Both the position numbers and the translations under genes were made by a program. A DNA stretch of 64,000 nt, taken from Anastrepha obliqua (Eukaryota > Arthropoda > Insecta > Diptera > Tephritidae). Below are positions 1 through 11,400 of the stretch, piece by piece. The notes beneath the pieces were generated by a model. It did no database searches. It saw only the letters and a list, made by a program, of their open reading frames with translations, and was not told the origin of the DNA. The stretch lies in NCBI RefSeq assembly GCF_027943255.1, contig NC_072897.1, positions 56,506,406 to 56,570,405 of the forward strand, in the 5' to 3' direction. Each line of letters opens with the position of its first letter. The stretch's first letter is position 1.

Positions 1-900
1 TGGCACTGGCAAACGAATCCATATGTATGAAAGGGATAAAAAATCACACGTACACAAAAAATTTGGCACAATTTTCCCAACGGCCTTAACAAAGTGATTG
101 TAAAGGGGTGGGGCTAGTGACAGTTTAACGACCACGCGTGCAGGTCATGTGCAGGGTAACATGACCACCACTCTTCTTGCTGGGATATATACATACATAC
201 ATATGTATATACCTACTTGCCTTCTAAACTTCCTACAAAATAATTGTATTCATATGTTACTACATCCATGCACGTTCATACATTCATGCATATGTATATG
301 CGCGAGCACAGCGCTCCCTTCTTGCTTCCGTGTACTTTTGTCTTTCACCAGTCGATATTCCTAATATTGTACTTACAAAAACACGATATGTACTTTGATA
401 GACGCAAAAGCAACAGCAAGCGCAACGCCATGGCCGCATTGCCACCGCACATTCTAAAATGTTCTAGAACACAACAAAAACACATACCTCACATGCGCAT
501 GTCGCCCAAAGCTAAAATCTAAGCCTAGCGACTACAAAAACAAAATACATTCGTAGACGCAGCCGCAGCGGCCATGATTCTATCAGCGACGGCGATGGAC
601 AATTTAGAACAAAACAAAAAGTTCATTCATAAGTTAGAGCTCATATTTCAATTTCATTCATAAAACGAGCCGCCCATATGCCAATTTTCGCGACCATTCG
701 AAAATAGTCAATATTGGAATATTTCGCGTGGAATTATTTGCCAATATTTGATAAATCTTAAATTTTTGTCGTGTCGAGTGGCCGCGGCTCCGTATGTATG
801 TATGCACCCTTATATGTATGTAAATATGTCTTCTAACTGTGCGACAGTCGCGAATTAATGCGACTTCCAGCGAATCACACATTGCTGTCCGCAAAGCCGC
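1..900. repeat. Degenerate AT-rich dispersed repeat with TACATA/TATGTA runs
   Basis: No gene is recognised. The stretch is rich in CATACATATGTA-type microsatellite. The part from about 480 to 800 is a diverged inverted copy of the segment at about 8400-8780: both hold a GCGGCTCG-type block near a TTGCCAATATTTGATAAATC-type block and a GACGCAG..GCGGCCAT block. It is therefore another copy of the repeat that also sits inside the Helitron downstream. Short reading frames here have no coding character that I recognise. Confidence 0.5.
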
Positions 901-904
901 ATAT

Positions 905-1315
905 ATGTACCTTATGATCAGAAAGTACTGGGAATGTTTAAATTAAACAAAACAGAGTTAAATGTAAGGCAAATTTATATTATCTCCTTCAAAATATGAC
1001 CCGTCTGAAGCAACACACATGTGTCAACGTTTAACCCACTCCTCCAAACACCCCCGGCAGGCCGATTTGTATTCTCTTTGATCAGTGCGATGGCGCGTTA
1101 TCATCATGCAAAATCTGAGAATTGTTTGCTCACATTTCCGGCGGTTTGCAACACACAGCATCTCTCTAAGGTTTCAAAACGGATAAATAATATTCTCTAT
1201 TGACTGTCTGGCCCGATGGAAGGTACTCATGGTGGACTATGCCTTGGCAATCGAAGGAAGCAGTCAACATCACCTTCCCGGTTCTTTTTGCTCATAGGGT
1301 ATACATATCCCATGT
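905..1315 (-). pseudogene. Mariner-like transposase remnant with internal deletion
   Basis: On the minus strand the DNA encodes pieces typical of a mariner-superfamily transposase: an FDCQGIVHHEYLPSGQ stretch near 1205-1260, then REYYLSVL, and near 965-1020 the carboxy-terminal HMCVASDGSYFEGDNI. The stretch between these is shortened, so most of the catalytic core around the last aspartate is lost, and stops follow REYYLSVL. Below 960 the sequence continues into a likely terminal region with AACATTCCCAGTACTTTCTG. This is an internally deleted, inactive copy. The subfamily is not certain; the spacing motif that would decide it is gone. Confidence 0.65.
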
Positions 1316-1379
1316 GTCAAGTGTGCGCAGAAGCTTGTGTTCTGGGTTTTGTTAGAATGGTGGTGGTTTGTGCATATAT

Positions 1380-1770
1380 TTAAACACATATGTGAGTATG
1401 CGCGTTAGGCTTCCTGGATGGATATTAGAATATTTTCTCATCAATATGTGTATGTAAGTAGTTCAGATTTGACTGAAGAAATTAAATATAGGAATGCATA
1501 TTCATATGATTGACTTTATGGCTGTTTTACATATAAATCAATTCAAATGAATAATGTTATATAGAAAATAAATTTCTAAATAACTGGTATTAGAAAAACC
1601 TGAATACACTATTTTAAATCAATTTCAATTAAACCAAATATAAAAAATGAAATAAAAATATCGAATAAAAAACTGTGCACAGGATTTGAACCTGAGTCAA
1701 ATATGAGACGATGTACTGCATATACGACAAGTCTTTCACGATTGCGCTAATCTACAATTATTAATGATAT
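1380..1770 (-). repeat. tRNA-like SINE-type repeat, copy 1
   Basis: On the minus strand the right part (about 1670-1755) resembles a tRNA-derived promoter: a box-A-like TAGCGCAATCG and a box-B-like AGGTTCAAATCCT. The left part shares a GGATATTAGAATATTTTCTCATCAATAT block with the next repeat. The copy lacks an intact acceptor stem, so it is a SINE-like unit and not a tRNA gene. Confidence 0.45.
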
Positions 1771-1864
1771 TTTCTAAATCACTCATTTATTCGATTCGCA
1801 GTTTTATATGCACATATTCTGCGTTAGTTGAAAGTTTGTATGCGTAATTATATGAATATGCATC

Positions 1865-2270
1865 TGTGTATGCGCGTTTGGCTTTCTGGACGGATATTAG
1901 AATGATATTTTCTCATCAATATAATTTGGATTTGATGAAATAGATTATAGACATATGTACATATTTTCTGTTTTGATTGATTTATATAAAAATCAGGTCA
2001 TATCCAGTATGAACTATTTTATACCGAAAAGAAATTTCCATTTATAAAATACAAAAAACAGTATTTTAAAGAAATTTTAATTAAAATAAACTCAAAAATT
2101 TTACCAAACTTTCCTGGTTTGAATTGTAAAAAAAAAATGTGCAAGAAAAAAAATATGACTTCAGGACTTGAACCTGAATTAAATACGTGCAAAAACACAA
2201 AACGAATAACTCTGCCGACTTTAGCTTCTGCACCACAAACTAACTACCACGCGGCCTTCTTAATCGCAAA
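1865..2270 (-). repeat. tRNA-like SINE-type repeat, copy 2
   Basis: This is a diverged direct copy of the unit at 1380-1770, with the same order: a TATGCGCGTT..GGCTT..CTGGA..GGATATTAGAAT left part, then an AT-rich middle, then a minus-strand tRNA-like part at about 2155-2250 with box B AGGTTCAAGTCCT and a box-A-like GCTAAAGTCGG. The two copies stand head to tail. Confidence 0.45.
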
Positions 2271-2532
2271 TTTATTCGCTTCGATTTCCTTAGTAGTGTG
2301 CCGAAAAATTTTATGAACGTCCTCAGTAGTATGGTAAACGCAGAAAATATCTGAATTCTTGGCCTAGCGTGGTAAGTAAATATAGAAACCCTCCACTCGC
2401 GTGGTAAATATCTGCAATTCCGACCTCTTCAGGAAAGTTGAATTTGAAATGACCTTATTATGAATCTATAAATTAGAACTCGAAAAAAGCTCTTTTAACA
2501 TTTGCTCCTTCTCATTGCATTAACATTCTCTG

Positions 2533-2712
2533 CTATAAGTCATAAGTTTATTATATATAGAACGTATATTCGTAAAATAAATACATGTATTGTATGTCGA
2601 ATATAACTGTGTATTATTTAATTTATGTTGGCTTGTGCAAGTAGCTCGCTGTTTATTTCAAAATCTTGAAAGTAGCTCAACACATTGCTCTATACTATTC
2701 CAATAGAATAAC
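2533..2712 (+). repeat. Gypsy relic A: 3' part of a 5' LTR
   Basis: Homology shared with 28433-28612 and 50585-50764 begins here. The stretch holds TTATATATAG, an AATAAA signal near 2576, and runs up to TGGGGGCTC at 2713, which I take as a primer binding site because gag follows. The sequence upstream differs between copy A and copies B/C, so the true LTR start cannot be set. Confidence 0.55.
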
Positions 2713-4329
2713 TGGGGGCTCAAATGAAAATACGTTTTGTCACCTAAATACCAAAATCCTCGAAATATAGGAAAATAAAAAATCCACGGTCTTGGAGAAA
2801 GACAAAAAACCCAGTTTCTGAAAAAGCGAAACACCAAATACAAAAAAACAAAACAAAACGGTTCCTGGAAAAGGGGAACAATATTAACAACTTCCGAAGA
2901 AGTTATTGTGACAGAAACAGAACAAGCTGGATCAGCGCGGAGTAAAAGCATTCTAATCGGGCTATTCTTCCAAACGACGCGCCAGGAAATCCGAATCATC
3001 CTTTCCAAGACGTCAAAGAAGCGACAAGAAAAATGGCCAAATCAGCACAGCTAAGAGCACAAACTGATGCACTAAGACAACAGTTCCAACAACAAATCTT
3101 ACAAGTAACTACCCTACAACAGCCCCCAAACAGCCTTCCACAATATCACCACCATTACACAACACGAAGAAATCCCTCTTACAATAACAGACACCAAAGA
3201 TATCGATTTGGAGCTGTTAAAAGCTTTACCCAAGTTTGATGGGGATAAAAACTTGTATCGCTCATGGAGATCGCAAGTCTGGAAGTTTATGGATGACATC
3301 AAAGCGTTCACAGGACATCCTAGGTATTATAGCGCAGTAGGCATCATCCGCACGAAAATTATAGGAACAGCAGCGGACATACTAAGCAATCATAACACGA
3401 AATTAAACTTCTATTCGATTATAAATCGATTGGACTATACATTTGCGGACCAAAGACCTTTGTATGTGTTACTAGACGAGATGGAGAAGGTTAATCAAGG
3501 AAGAAAGAATTTATCCGAATATCACAACGAAATTAATAAAGCACTTAATCTTGCGCTTTCAAAAATTTAAATGTCGCATGAACAAAACAGCGAAGCCATG
3601 AAGACATACATATGCTAACCAAGAAGCCGTTCGAACATTCATCATGGGACTGAATAGCAGATACACAAGTGGAACCTTGTACAGACACAACCCAAGAACT
3701 TAGAGCATGCATATGCTATTGCCAGCACAATCGACCACGACAACCATAACCAGCAATTTGAAACTCCCACCAACAGGGATACCAGAATCCTTTCAAAAGA
3801 GAAAGAAATCCAGCCTCAGAAAACTTCAATCAACATAAGCAGCATAGGATCAATCAAACGCATCAAACAGAGGCAGAATCTACTATATCTCACCTCGAAG
3901 AACAGTACGAAAGCGGAAGTACTTTTTTAGGCGAATAAACGGGCTGCCTTGCATTCAAACCAAGTGCGTCCTTACAGGCACACCCGTTACAATCTTAGTC
4001 GACACAGGATCAGCAAATAATTATATTATTTAAATAAAAATTATAACTTGGTATAGTCATCAATGAACAAGGACTTAGAACTACAAAAACAGAAATAAAT
4101 GTATTCGACTACAGTTTAAAGTACCAGAAGAAAGTCGTGAAAGTAGAAAATGAGCAAAAAATAAATTACACAATAAATAATGCAGAATATGAGGATTACA
4201 TTAGGAAAATAATGAGAAAAATGACGAAATTAGTGGAAACTTACCATTTACCACAACTATCCAGGCAACTATTAGAACGAATAATGAAGATCCTATTTGG
4301 ACTAAACGGTACCCTTATCCCATGTCATA
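2713..4329 (+). pseudogene. Decayed Gypsy gag-protease-RT start, copy A
   Basis: The reading starts at a gag ATG at 3033 and shifts frame near 3115; the second gag piece is 3208-3570 and has KALPKFDGDKNLYRSW and ADQRPLYVLLDEM, like gag of Gypsy-group elements. After the stop near 3570 the gag frame continues with FIMGLNSRYTSGTLYRHN. Near 3960-4020 a retroviral-type protease motif LVDTGSANNY is followed by stops. RT begins near 4240 (about DPIWTKRYPYPM) and is cut at about 4325 by foreign DNA. The empty target of the mariner in copy C is here, TA at 4144-4145. No piece is intact. Confidence 0.75.
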
Positions 4330-4650
4330 TTTGTGGTGGAAGTATCATAGATGCACCAGCCAGTGATTCTCTTTGTCTTGCAATCCTTTCCTATTCTGCG
4401 AATCGTTTTTCTTCTTTTTCTCCCAATTTTTTGTCTGCACCACCTCATTGAAACTAATTTATTTTCCTCTATTTTCATTCTCTCAAAAGCAAAAGCCTTT
4501 ACTATATCAAACAATTTATCAAGAACGTAATCTGAGTTTTCTTAAAATTTTTTTAATTCTCTCCAAACATGATATAAATCAACAATTTTCTTTACGCAGT
4601 TCGGAAATGCCCTTGTTTGAATTCTAGCTTTTTCCCAATATATGATGCAC
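4302..4650 (-). pseudogene. Coding relic of unrecognised protein, copy A
   Basis: The minus strand keeps a protein-like signal in broken frames: near 4640-4560 a WEKARI..CVKKI..L stretch, and at 4514-4302 FDIVKAFAFERMKIEENK followed by a basic tail. I recall this kind of charged protein from many insect transposon-rich genomes but cannot name its family. The same relic recurs near 30163-30410 and 53575-53930. It interrupts the Gypsy RT. Confidence 0.4.
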
Positions 4651-5170
4651 TCCTTAATCACAAGATTTGCACTTTCACTACCAATCAGTTTAACCTGATG
4701 TTGTAAAATAGGACTGAGAGAACTTGTCGATTAGATGGTGATTTTGCCTACTTGATAGCTAGGCAATACGGTAATACGAAAATATTTTGGTTGTCACTCC
4801 GTAATTCTACCGAAATGTTTACGCACTAAGCAATGGAACACTAATAAATGTTTAAATGGCAAGCCATTATAAATATACTAGCAACCCGCCCGGCTTCGCA
4901 CGGGTATAAAATATATACCCTATGTCACTCACTGAAAAAATGATTAAAATCGATCCAGTAGTTTTGGCTTATTCACTACTGCCCGTGACCCGCACGCGTT
5001 AAATTTGGAGTAAAAGAATTCCCCTTTCTTTATAGCATGACGATTTCCTGCTATCTTTGGAATATCTAAATTCATACCCTACACTTTTACACTTTTACAT
5101 ATTTACTTTTTGCATTTTTACATATGTATTTATTTTATTTTTACAACAATTAATATATTACAGAATGTCT

Positions 5171-6194
5171 TTATATACAACGTTCATACATAGCTTTCTT
5201 GTCGTTAGACAATACAAACATGTTTTCTCTAGAGGTTACTCTTGAAAGAGCGACATACAGTTGGCCATGTGAAAAACAGTCAACGCTCAAATCTAAGCCT
5301 GCAGCGTTGAAGGTTTGACCCTGAGATTTATTAATGGTCATTACAAAAGATGTCTTTACCGGAAATTGTAAGCGTTTAAATTGGAATGGTACATCCGTTG
5401 GTATCAGAGGGATTCGGGGAATCAATACATCTTCTCCGGTACCACATCCTGTGAGTATTGTGCACTCTATTATGAAAGCTTTCAGTGATTTTATCAGCAA
5501 ACGCGTGCCATTGCAAAGTTTAGGTGGATTTAGGTTTCTTAATAAAATAACACGATAACCTATTTTCAGCTCCATTTTGTGAGGAGGGAGTCCAGACGGG
5601 TTCAAAGAATTTAGAAATTCTGTAGGAAAATGAACAGCTTCTTCCAGTATCGACCGAGTAGTATATTTTCGTCGGCGCATCAATCTTTGAGTTATTTACT
5701 TTATCTACTTGTTCGTTAGTTGGTGACAGAATAGCTCTTTCATTAAACCAAGATATTGTCTTATAACTTATGTTATCAATGTCAGGATAGACATTATTGA
5801 CTAAGTCTTGGATGTTGTCTATCAAAACACAAAGGTTTTCTAGGTTAATCCTTCCCTCACTTTGTGTTAATTCTCCATTGCTAACTTTTAGCAGCTTCTC
5901 TGGAAATAGCCTGTTCTCACGTGAAGATGACGAAACCCTAATATTAGTTTTAAGCTCTAATTTATTGACATGCGACCAAAGGTGAGATCTTTTTAGCGAA
6001 GCATTTATTTCGTCAGCACGTGTTCCTCGAGTCACAACTGGTAGAATTTGACGGAAATCTCCTAAGAACAGAATTGTACCTCCACCCATAGGTAAATTTT
6101 TGTTGCGCAAATCGCGCATTGTCCTATCCAGTGCTTCCACAGACGTCTTGTTTGAGATGGTAGCTTCGTCCCAGACTATTAATGAGCAGCACAC
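5171..6194 (-). pseudogene. Helitron PIF1-type helicase, broken
   Basis: Two overlapping frames (6194-5520 and 5683-5171) cover the middle and end of a superfamily 1 helicase: IVWDEATISNK (motif II), GGGTILFLGDFRQILPV (motif III), WFNERAILSPTN, then GYRVILLRNLNPPKLCNGTR, FVMTINKSQGQTF and LYVALSRVTSRENM (motifs V and VI). The Walker A loop expected just upstream is missing; 6195-6400 holds only degenerate sequence. A frameshift separates the two frames near 5680-5520. The protein ends naturally after motif VI, about 290 bp from the Helitron 3' end. Inactive. Confidence 0.87.
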
Positions 6195-6401
6195 ATCAAT
6201 TTTCCTGTATTGCTCTGTTTAGAAACACTACAGACGCTGTTATCATCATCGGTGGCGATTTTCAGCGGGTGCTTGAATGTAGAGTGTGCGATTCGGCCGC
6301 ACTATTTTGTTTAATTCAAATAATTCTTCGTGAAATATGTTTTGGTCATATTGTACATCAACAGAGTTTAAGTCTTGCCGTCGCCGAATCAGAATATAAT
6401 A

Positions 6402-7432
6402 TCAGAAATTATTCCATAGACTAACAGAATCAGTTACTTGACAAAACACTACTATGACGGCAAATAAATATCTTAATGATGTAGCTGAACTACAAACAGC
6501 TGCTTCTGATAATGTATTTTCCCAGTGAGAATCGACTTCCAAGAGCCCCATAGCTTTGCATGCTGCTTGATAAGTATTGTAAACAACACCTTGTAAAGTT
6601 CTTAGGTGAGAAAAGGATGTCGGTCCTTTTACAATATAAAGTAACATTCTCAGATAAAAGCATTCGCTGGGATGAATCCGGGGAAACCACCAACCGCAGT
6701 ACCTTGTTTTCGCCGTTGAAAAGTTTTAGAACTCTGGTTCCATGTATAGTAACTTGGAACTCTGTCATATGTCAGTGTTTTCGCGAAATCATCTTGAGCA
6801 CATAACTTGAAGAATGCTGTCAATGTTGTATCCGTCGGGATATTAATAACTTCTTGTATATTGTTCTCAGTGAAATATACCCTTTGTGCATTTTCTAAAT
6901 GAACTGCAAGGTGGACAATTGTAGGAGACCGGTCGTGCACTTCGAATGATAAAATCCTCCATACAGCTTCAGAGCTGCAGATGTAACGCCCAGACTGATA
7001 TATTTCCACTTCATTTGGTGATTCTATGCTGAAAGTGGCTTGATCACTGTCTTTATTAATGTACTTAGTAACATATTGGATTGACTTTATTGAATTGCAC
7101 AACTCCACGTTGATGTGGGCATCAAAAATTTTCAAAAGAAGCGGATTATAGGGAACGATCCATCGGTTATCAATATCAATGTTTCGGACGGTAGCAATTT
7201 GCCCACCCTCTTCTGGCGATCGTCGACGATATTTGGGATATCCATCATCGCTAGTAGTTGTTTGAGTTTGAAACGACTTCGGAAATTCTTTGCTGCATTT
7301 AGAATCTCGCATACATGGAGAATTCGGGTTTAAAGTCCCGCAAGGGCCGTGTACCATATGTTTCTTTATGATTTCGTATAGGGTAGGATCTTCATCTTTA
7401 TCCGGTAATTCAGCTGAAATACATATGTACAT
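6402..7432 (-). pseudogene. Helitron Rep-side region (Helitron-like N domain), broken
   Basis: The first frame (7432-6650) has the cysteine-rich signature that follows the HUH domain in Helitron proteins: KKHMVHGPCG, SPCM..SKCSKEFPKSF, DGYPKYRRR, WIVPYNP, HINVELCNSI and YVTKYINK. The frame ends at a stop at 6650 and continues one frame over at 6647-6402 with GPTSFSHLRTLQGVVYNTY and AACKAMGLLEVD. So a one-base shift lies near 6660. The HUH nuclease motif and the Tyr motif that should lie upstream are absent, because the reading starts just after them. This copy cannot start rolling-circle transposition by itself. The piece leads into the helicase region below. Confidence 0.85.
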
Positions 7433-8093
7433 ACGTCCGAAATGAAATAATGCGAGCGATTCGTAAATGCATACCTACATACATACGTCACCATACGATG
7501 TAATTCAACATTAATGAGGTGTGGTGAGATTATCGCTTAACGCCTGTTGCTTCATTCGGTTGACAGCGAACAAACACACAAACAGCTTTTTTTGGAAAAA
7601 GAGCTGCTTTTGTTTAAACAATTTTGGTAAAATAACAAATAAATCAATTATTTTTTTTGATTCAGAACAAAAGTAAATATTTCAAAGTTAAACTTCAAGA
7701 AAGTTTCATTTTAATTGGTTGATTCGTTTATGATTTATGGCCGTGAAAACAAGAAATTTATGTTGTTTTGCCACATTTTGACCGATTGCCCCCTTTATAT
7801 ATTTATCCACATTATATTGATATAACCTTCCTCAGAGAACGTTAATGTATAGAGAAGTCTCAATGACTGAAAAGGCAGCACTTTTCAGGGGTACTCGTTT
7901 TGCGCACGAGGTACACCACAGCCACATTTTTCAACAAAAATTAACAGTAAGGGGCTGAATTATGTAAATTTAGCAGCAGTCGATAAGAATTTCTTGGTGA
8001 TTAGAAGCAAAGAATGTTAGGTAGCTTTTTAATATGACCTATATACATATTTGAATTTTTCCAAATCATCCAAAATTATATACATATGTTATG

Positions 8094-8120
8094 TCTGTCT
8101 GTCTGTCTGGTGTCTGTAAA
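8094..8120 (+). repeat. (GTCT)n microsatellite in Helitron A
   Basis: Short run of GTCTGTCTGTCTGTCTG followed by GTGTCTG. Such runs are common in dipteran Helitron derivatives. It is repeated in copy C near 57369. Confidence 0.6.
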
Positions 8121-8155
8121 ACTTTGTTGAATTCGCTTCAACTGAATCAAAATCC

Positions 8156-8905
8156 TCTATAGAAAACGCCTCATTACCAGGCGCACAGGAAGATGGCATA
8201 TGCAAATGAAAATTTGTGAATTTATATACATTTGCGCATATGTATATGCTGTGTGTATGTATGCTCACCAGCTCAAGATAAATCGGTAAAACTTCTCAAG
8301 AAATCCAGCGCGCACTCATAGGCGCAGCGCACATTCATAGGCACAGCATTGTACATATACACATATTTACATTCATATATTGATGCATACATATGTACGA
8401 AGCCGCGGGCACTCGACTTGACAAAAATTGAAGATTTATCAAATATTGGCAAATAATTCTACGCGAAATATTCCAATATTGACTATTTTCGAATTGTCGA
8501 GAAAATTGGCATATGGGCGGCTCGTTTTATGAATGAAAGTTCTTGCTCTTAGAACTATGATCTCGAATTTATCAATGAATTTTTTGATGATGAGTTTTTG
8601 TTGCACAGTACAATAGTTGAAACTGTTCGGCGCCGCCGCGACTCTTCAGCGCTATGGCAACTATAATGATGGCCGCTACGCCTGCGTCTATGACTGCATT
8701 TTGTTCTTGTAGCCGCTAGGCATAGAATTTTAGCTTTGAACGACATACGCATTTTGAGGAATAAAGTTAGTGCCCTGTGTGTGCGGTTGTATGTACATGC
8801 ATATGGTATATTAATAAGCATTGTTTTGCTTGAATTCAATTCACATATTTATATTTGCATATGCCATCTTCATGTGTGCCTGGTAATGAAGCGTTTTGTA
8901 TACAG
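8156..8905. mobile_element. Unclassified element with about 65 bp inverted ends, nested in Helitron A
   Basis: The left end (AAAACGCCTCATTACCAGGC..CAC, then GAAGATGGCATATGCAAAT) reappears inverted at the right end near 8849-8905 (AAAACGCTTCATTACCAGGC..). The inverted match runs for about 65 bases. No transposase is seen. The interior is the repeat also found inverted at about 480-800. The target duplication is not clear. Copy C holds the same element near 57432-58181. Confidence 0.6.
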
Positions 8906-9271
8906 AATTTTTTGATTTGTTTGAAGGGATATGGGCACCAAGTGTACATACGCACATACAAATATGTACATGAGTATTCAAAAGAAATTTTTTTTAGCAT
9001 TTGTGAGGCAGGAATTTGATCGTTAAGCTAAATACACACCAGGCAACCGTTGCAGCAACTCGGCCATGTTGAAGCAACCGTTGCCTCGTGTGTAGCTGTG
9101 TTGCCAAATGATTTTCGTGTTGCTGAAACCGTTGCCTGAAATATCAAATAAATTTGATTTTTGGGATAGGTTGCTGCAACCGTTGCTTCGTGTGTATCAT
9201 TGTTTACTGCTTTTACTCGTTCAGTTCGTTGAACACAAGCAAAGAAGAAGGTTCATGCGGAGTAAAATAAA

Positions 9272-9481
9272 GTGAAAAAGGAAAAAATTGCAATTGAAAA
9301 TAATGAAAATTATGTTAATTTTATTAACGAATATAAAAATTTGAGAGAGCTGTGGGATATAAGTAGTGAAAAATATAAAAATAAAAATTTTAGAAAAAAA
9401 GCATACGAACAATTAAAAAATGAATACAATAAAATTGATAAAAATTTCAAGTCCGCAAAAGCGTTTCCTGTTGCAAGATAG
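9272..9481 (+). pseudogene. MADF/Myb-like DNA-binding protein fragment of Harbinger
   Basis: The 69-residue frame reads FINEYKNLRELWD..SEKYKN, spaced tryptophan/leucine positions and KKAYEQLKNEYNK, as in a MADF (Myb/SANT-like) domain. In PIF/Harbinger elements a Myb-like protein works with the transposase to bind the ends. The first domain is nearly complete and the rest of the protein is missing. It ends at the point where the transposase fragment on the other strand begins. Confidence 0.65.
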
Positions 9482-9714
9482 CGCAAAGTTATTGCCAGTC
9501 TAATTTCTGCTGATATTGCCTCTCTCATTATGGTATCTTGTTTCGTTATTTTGGCCTTTACGAAGTCCAACAATTTTCTAAACAGGGCTTCGTCCATCCT
9601 CATGTAATTTTTATAGTCCGCTGGCTCATTTTCCTTCAGTTCTTTCAGCAGCCTCTCGTTCGAAAATCCGATTTTTTTAAAAGCCAATTTTTGGACCAGA
9701 TTTTTTATCTTCAA
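9478..9714 (-). pseudogene. Harbinger transposase amino-terminal fragment (HARBI1-like)
   Basis: Only the first part of the minus-strand frame is transposase-like: FSNERLLKELKENEPADY, YMRMDEALFRKLLDFV, KITKQDT..REAISAEIRLAITLRYLATG. This is the helix-rich segment that precedes the DDE domain in HARBI1-type transposases. The DDE domain is absent and the frame then runs into the complement of the MADF fragment. It is thus an internal-deletion derivative that would need a helper element. Confidence 0.75.
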
Positions 9715-10662
9715 CGGTTGCCTGGTGTGTATTTAGCTTTAGGTTATTTACATGAAATATAAGGCGATGCTCGTGAGGTAGGTCATTTTGCTTCAGTGCA
9801 CACATATGCGTGCAACACTATATTTAATAAAGATGCAATTGCTTTTAGTTGTCCCATATATGCAAATACGTTTCTTTGAAGTTTTCCTTCATTTATTTTA
9901 AAGTTTTATACTATCTAGAAAATGCATACATACAAATGTATGTATATTATTATTCCCTGTAATAAAATGTAAATTTAAAAAGATTTGGTTTGCCAAAGGA
10001 ACAAATAAATGCATATTCAAATGTAAATACATATGTATGTCGATATACCAAAGCACTTGTATGCTATGAATTAATTTCGACTCAAAATATTAGTAAAAAT
10101 TTTCATCAAATTTGTTTAGTTTTAAATTTACTAAAACGCACATACCAAAATGTGAGACGTCGTTTTATAATGAATTTTTTTAAATTAAATCAAAATATTA
10201 AAGTTACTTTGATTTGAAATGTTGGCGCATATAATAAATATTCAATCATTTTTTCTTCATCACCTTTGTCTGAAAATACAAATTGAATAAATTTTCGTTT
10301 ATCAAGGGAACATAAAAATGCACAAGCAAATACTTTGCAAAATGCCGTCGGCTATTCGTCAATTTGATTTCCTACAGAGGCCAAAAACTGTGCAGGGCCA
10401 ATATGCTAAAGGAGAAATCGCTGTAAAACATTTCTGTTAAAAGTTTCACCACACCCCGGCGGCGGTTAGACTTCATTTTTGACAATTCACACTATTCGTA
10501 GCTCGTGAGAATTCTCTATATTTAACGTTCTCTGCCTTCCTCTTCAATCAATCTATCTTTAAAAAAAAACCGCATCAAAATCCGTTGCGTAGTTTTAAAG
10601 ATTTAAGCATTCAAGGGGACATAGGGACAGAAAAGGCGAGTTTGTTTTCTAATATGTAGTGA

Positions 10663-11247
10663 TGGTTATTACGAAACTTTTATGTATGAAGTATGCGTAA
10701 AAAAATATTGCACTTGAAATTTAAGGGGCACCCCATTGCACCCTAGTAGCAAACCATTGGATACATGACAAATGCTTACAATCCTAACGGATGTATGTAG
10801 AACAGCCCTAAATAAAGAATGACCCATAGTTAAGTAAAAGGGGCACCCTATTGCACCCTATTAGCAAACCATTGGATACATGACAAATGCTTACAATCCT
10901 AACGGATGTACTATATGTAGAACAGCCCTAAATAAAGAATGACCCATAGTTAAGTAAAAGGGAAAGAATGCCTAATGGTCAGAATGCCTAAACTCTACGA
11001 CTGTGATTACATTAAATTAAGAATATAAAAACTAATCAGATTGGAAGTACTTTTTCCAATAGACTGTTTTTTACAGGCACGTAACAAAACAGGAAAATAA
11101 GATTAATGTAGTAAAATAGGTAGAGATAAAATATTGTAAACAAATTAGGGAAACCGAGATAGAGCATTGAATTTTGTTCAGGCATAAAAGTAATTAGTAC
11201 ACTGATAAAGACCCACATGTTAGATGTAAACAAAAACATAAAAAAAA
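10663..11247 (+). repeat. Gypsy-relic flank beyond the Helitron, copy A
   Basis: This non-coding stretch continues the sequence that is uninterrupted in copy B (30650-31150). It contains a direct tandem duplication, 10724-10839 and 10840-10960 (unit beginning GGGGCACCC), shared with copy C but single in copy B. No gene seen. Confidence 0.6.
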
Positions 11248-11400
11248 GAGGTTGTCTGTAAAGTCGGTTTACCGACGATAGTTTAACGTGATAACGTCAT
11301 AAGAAAATACTGATTGAATGGTTGCATTTTTCAAAAGAAAATTTTAATTTTATTTGTTTGATAGATATTTTGTATGGATATAGAGAATGAGTTAACATTA

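Larger units (their letters stand above)
9026..9738. mobile_element. PIF/Harbinger non-autonomous element, copy A
   Basis: The 713 bp element has perfect inverted ends (AGCTAAATACACACCAGGCA..) and is flanked by TTA at 9023-9025 and 9739-9741, the 3 bp target type of PIF/Harbinger. Additional inner copies of GCAACCGTTGC-type motif lie near the left end. Inside are remnants of both genes of the family, reading towards each other. It is nested in the Helitron and present at 58302-59014 in copy C. Confidence 0.88.
4878..10662 (-). mobile_element. Helitron, copy A (5.8 kb, inactive)
   Basis: On the minus strand the element begins with TC at 10662 (TCACTACATATTAG) and ends with CTAG at 4881-4878, preceded by a GC-rich hairpin (CCCGTGCGAAGCCGGGCGGG). 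Copy B shows the uninterrupted target at 30649/30650. The Helitron sits between A and T, as expected for the superfamily, with no target duplication. It encodes broken Rep-side and PIF1-helicase pieces on the minus strand and carries nested elements: a TIR repeat (8156-8905) and a Harbinger element (9026-9738). A near-identical copy is at 54151-59938. Confidence 0.88.
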
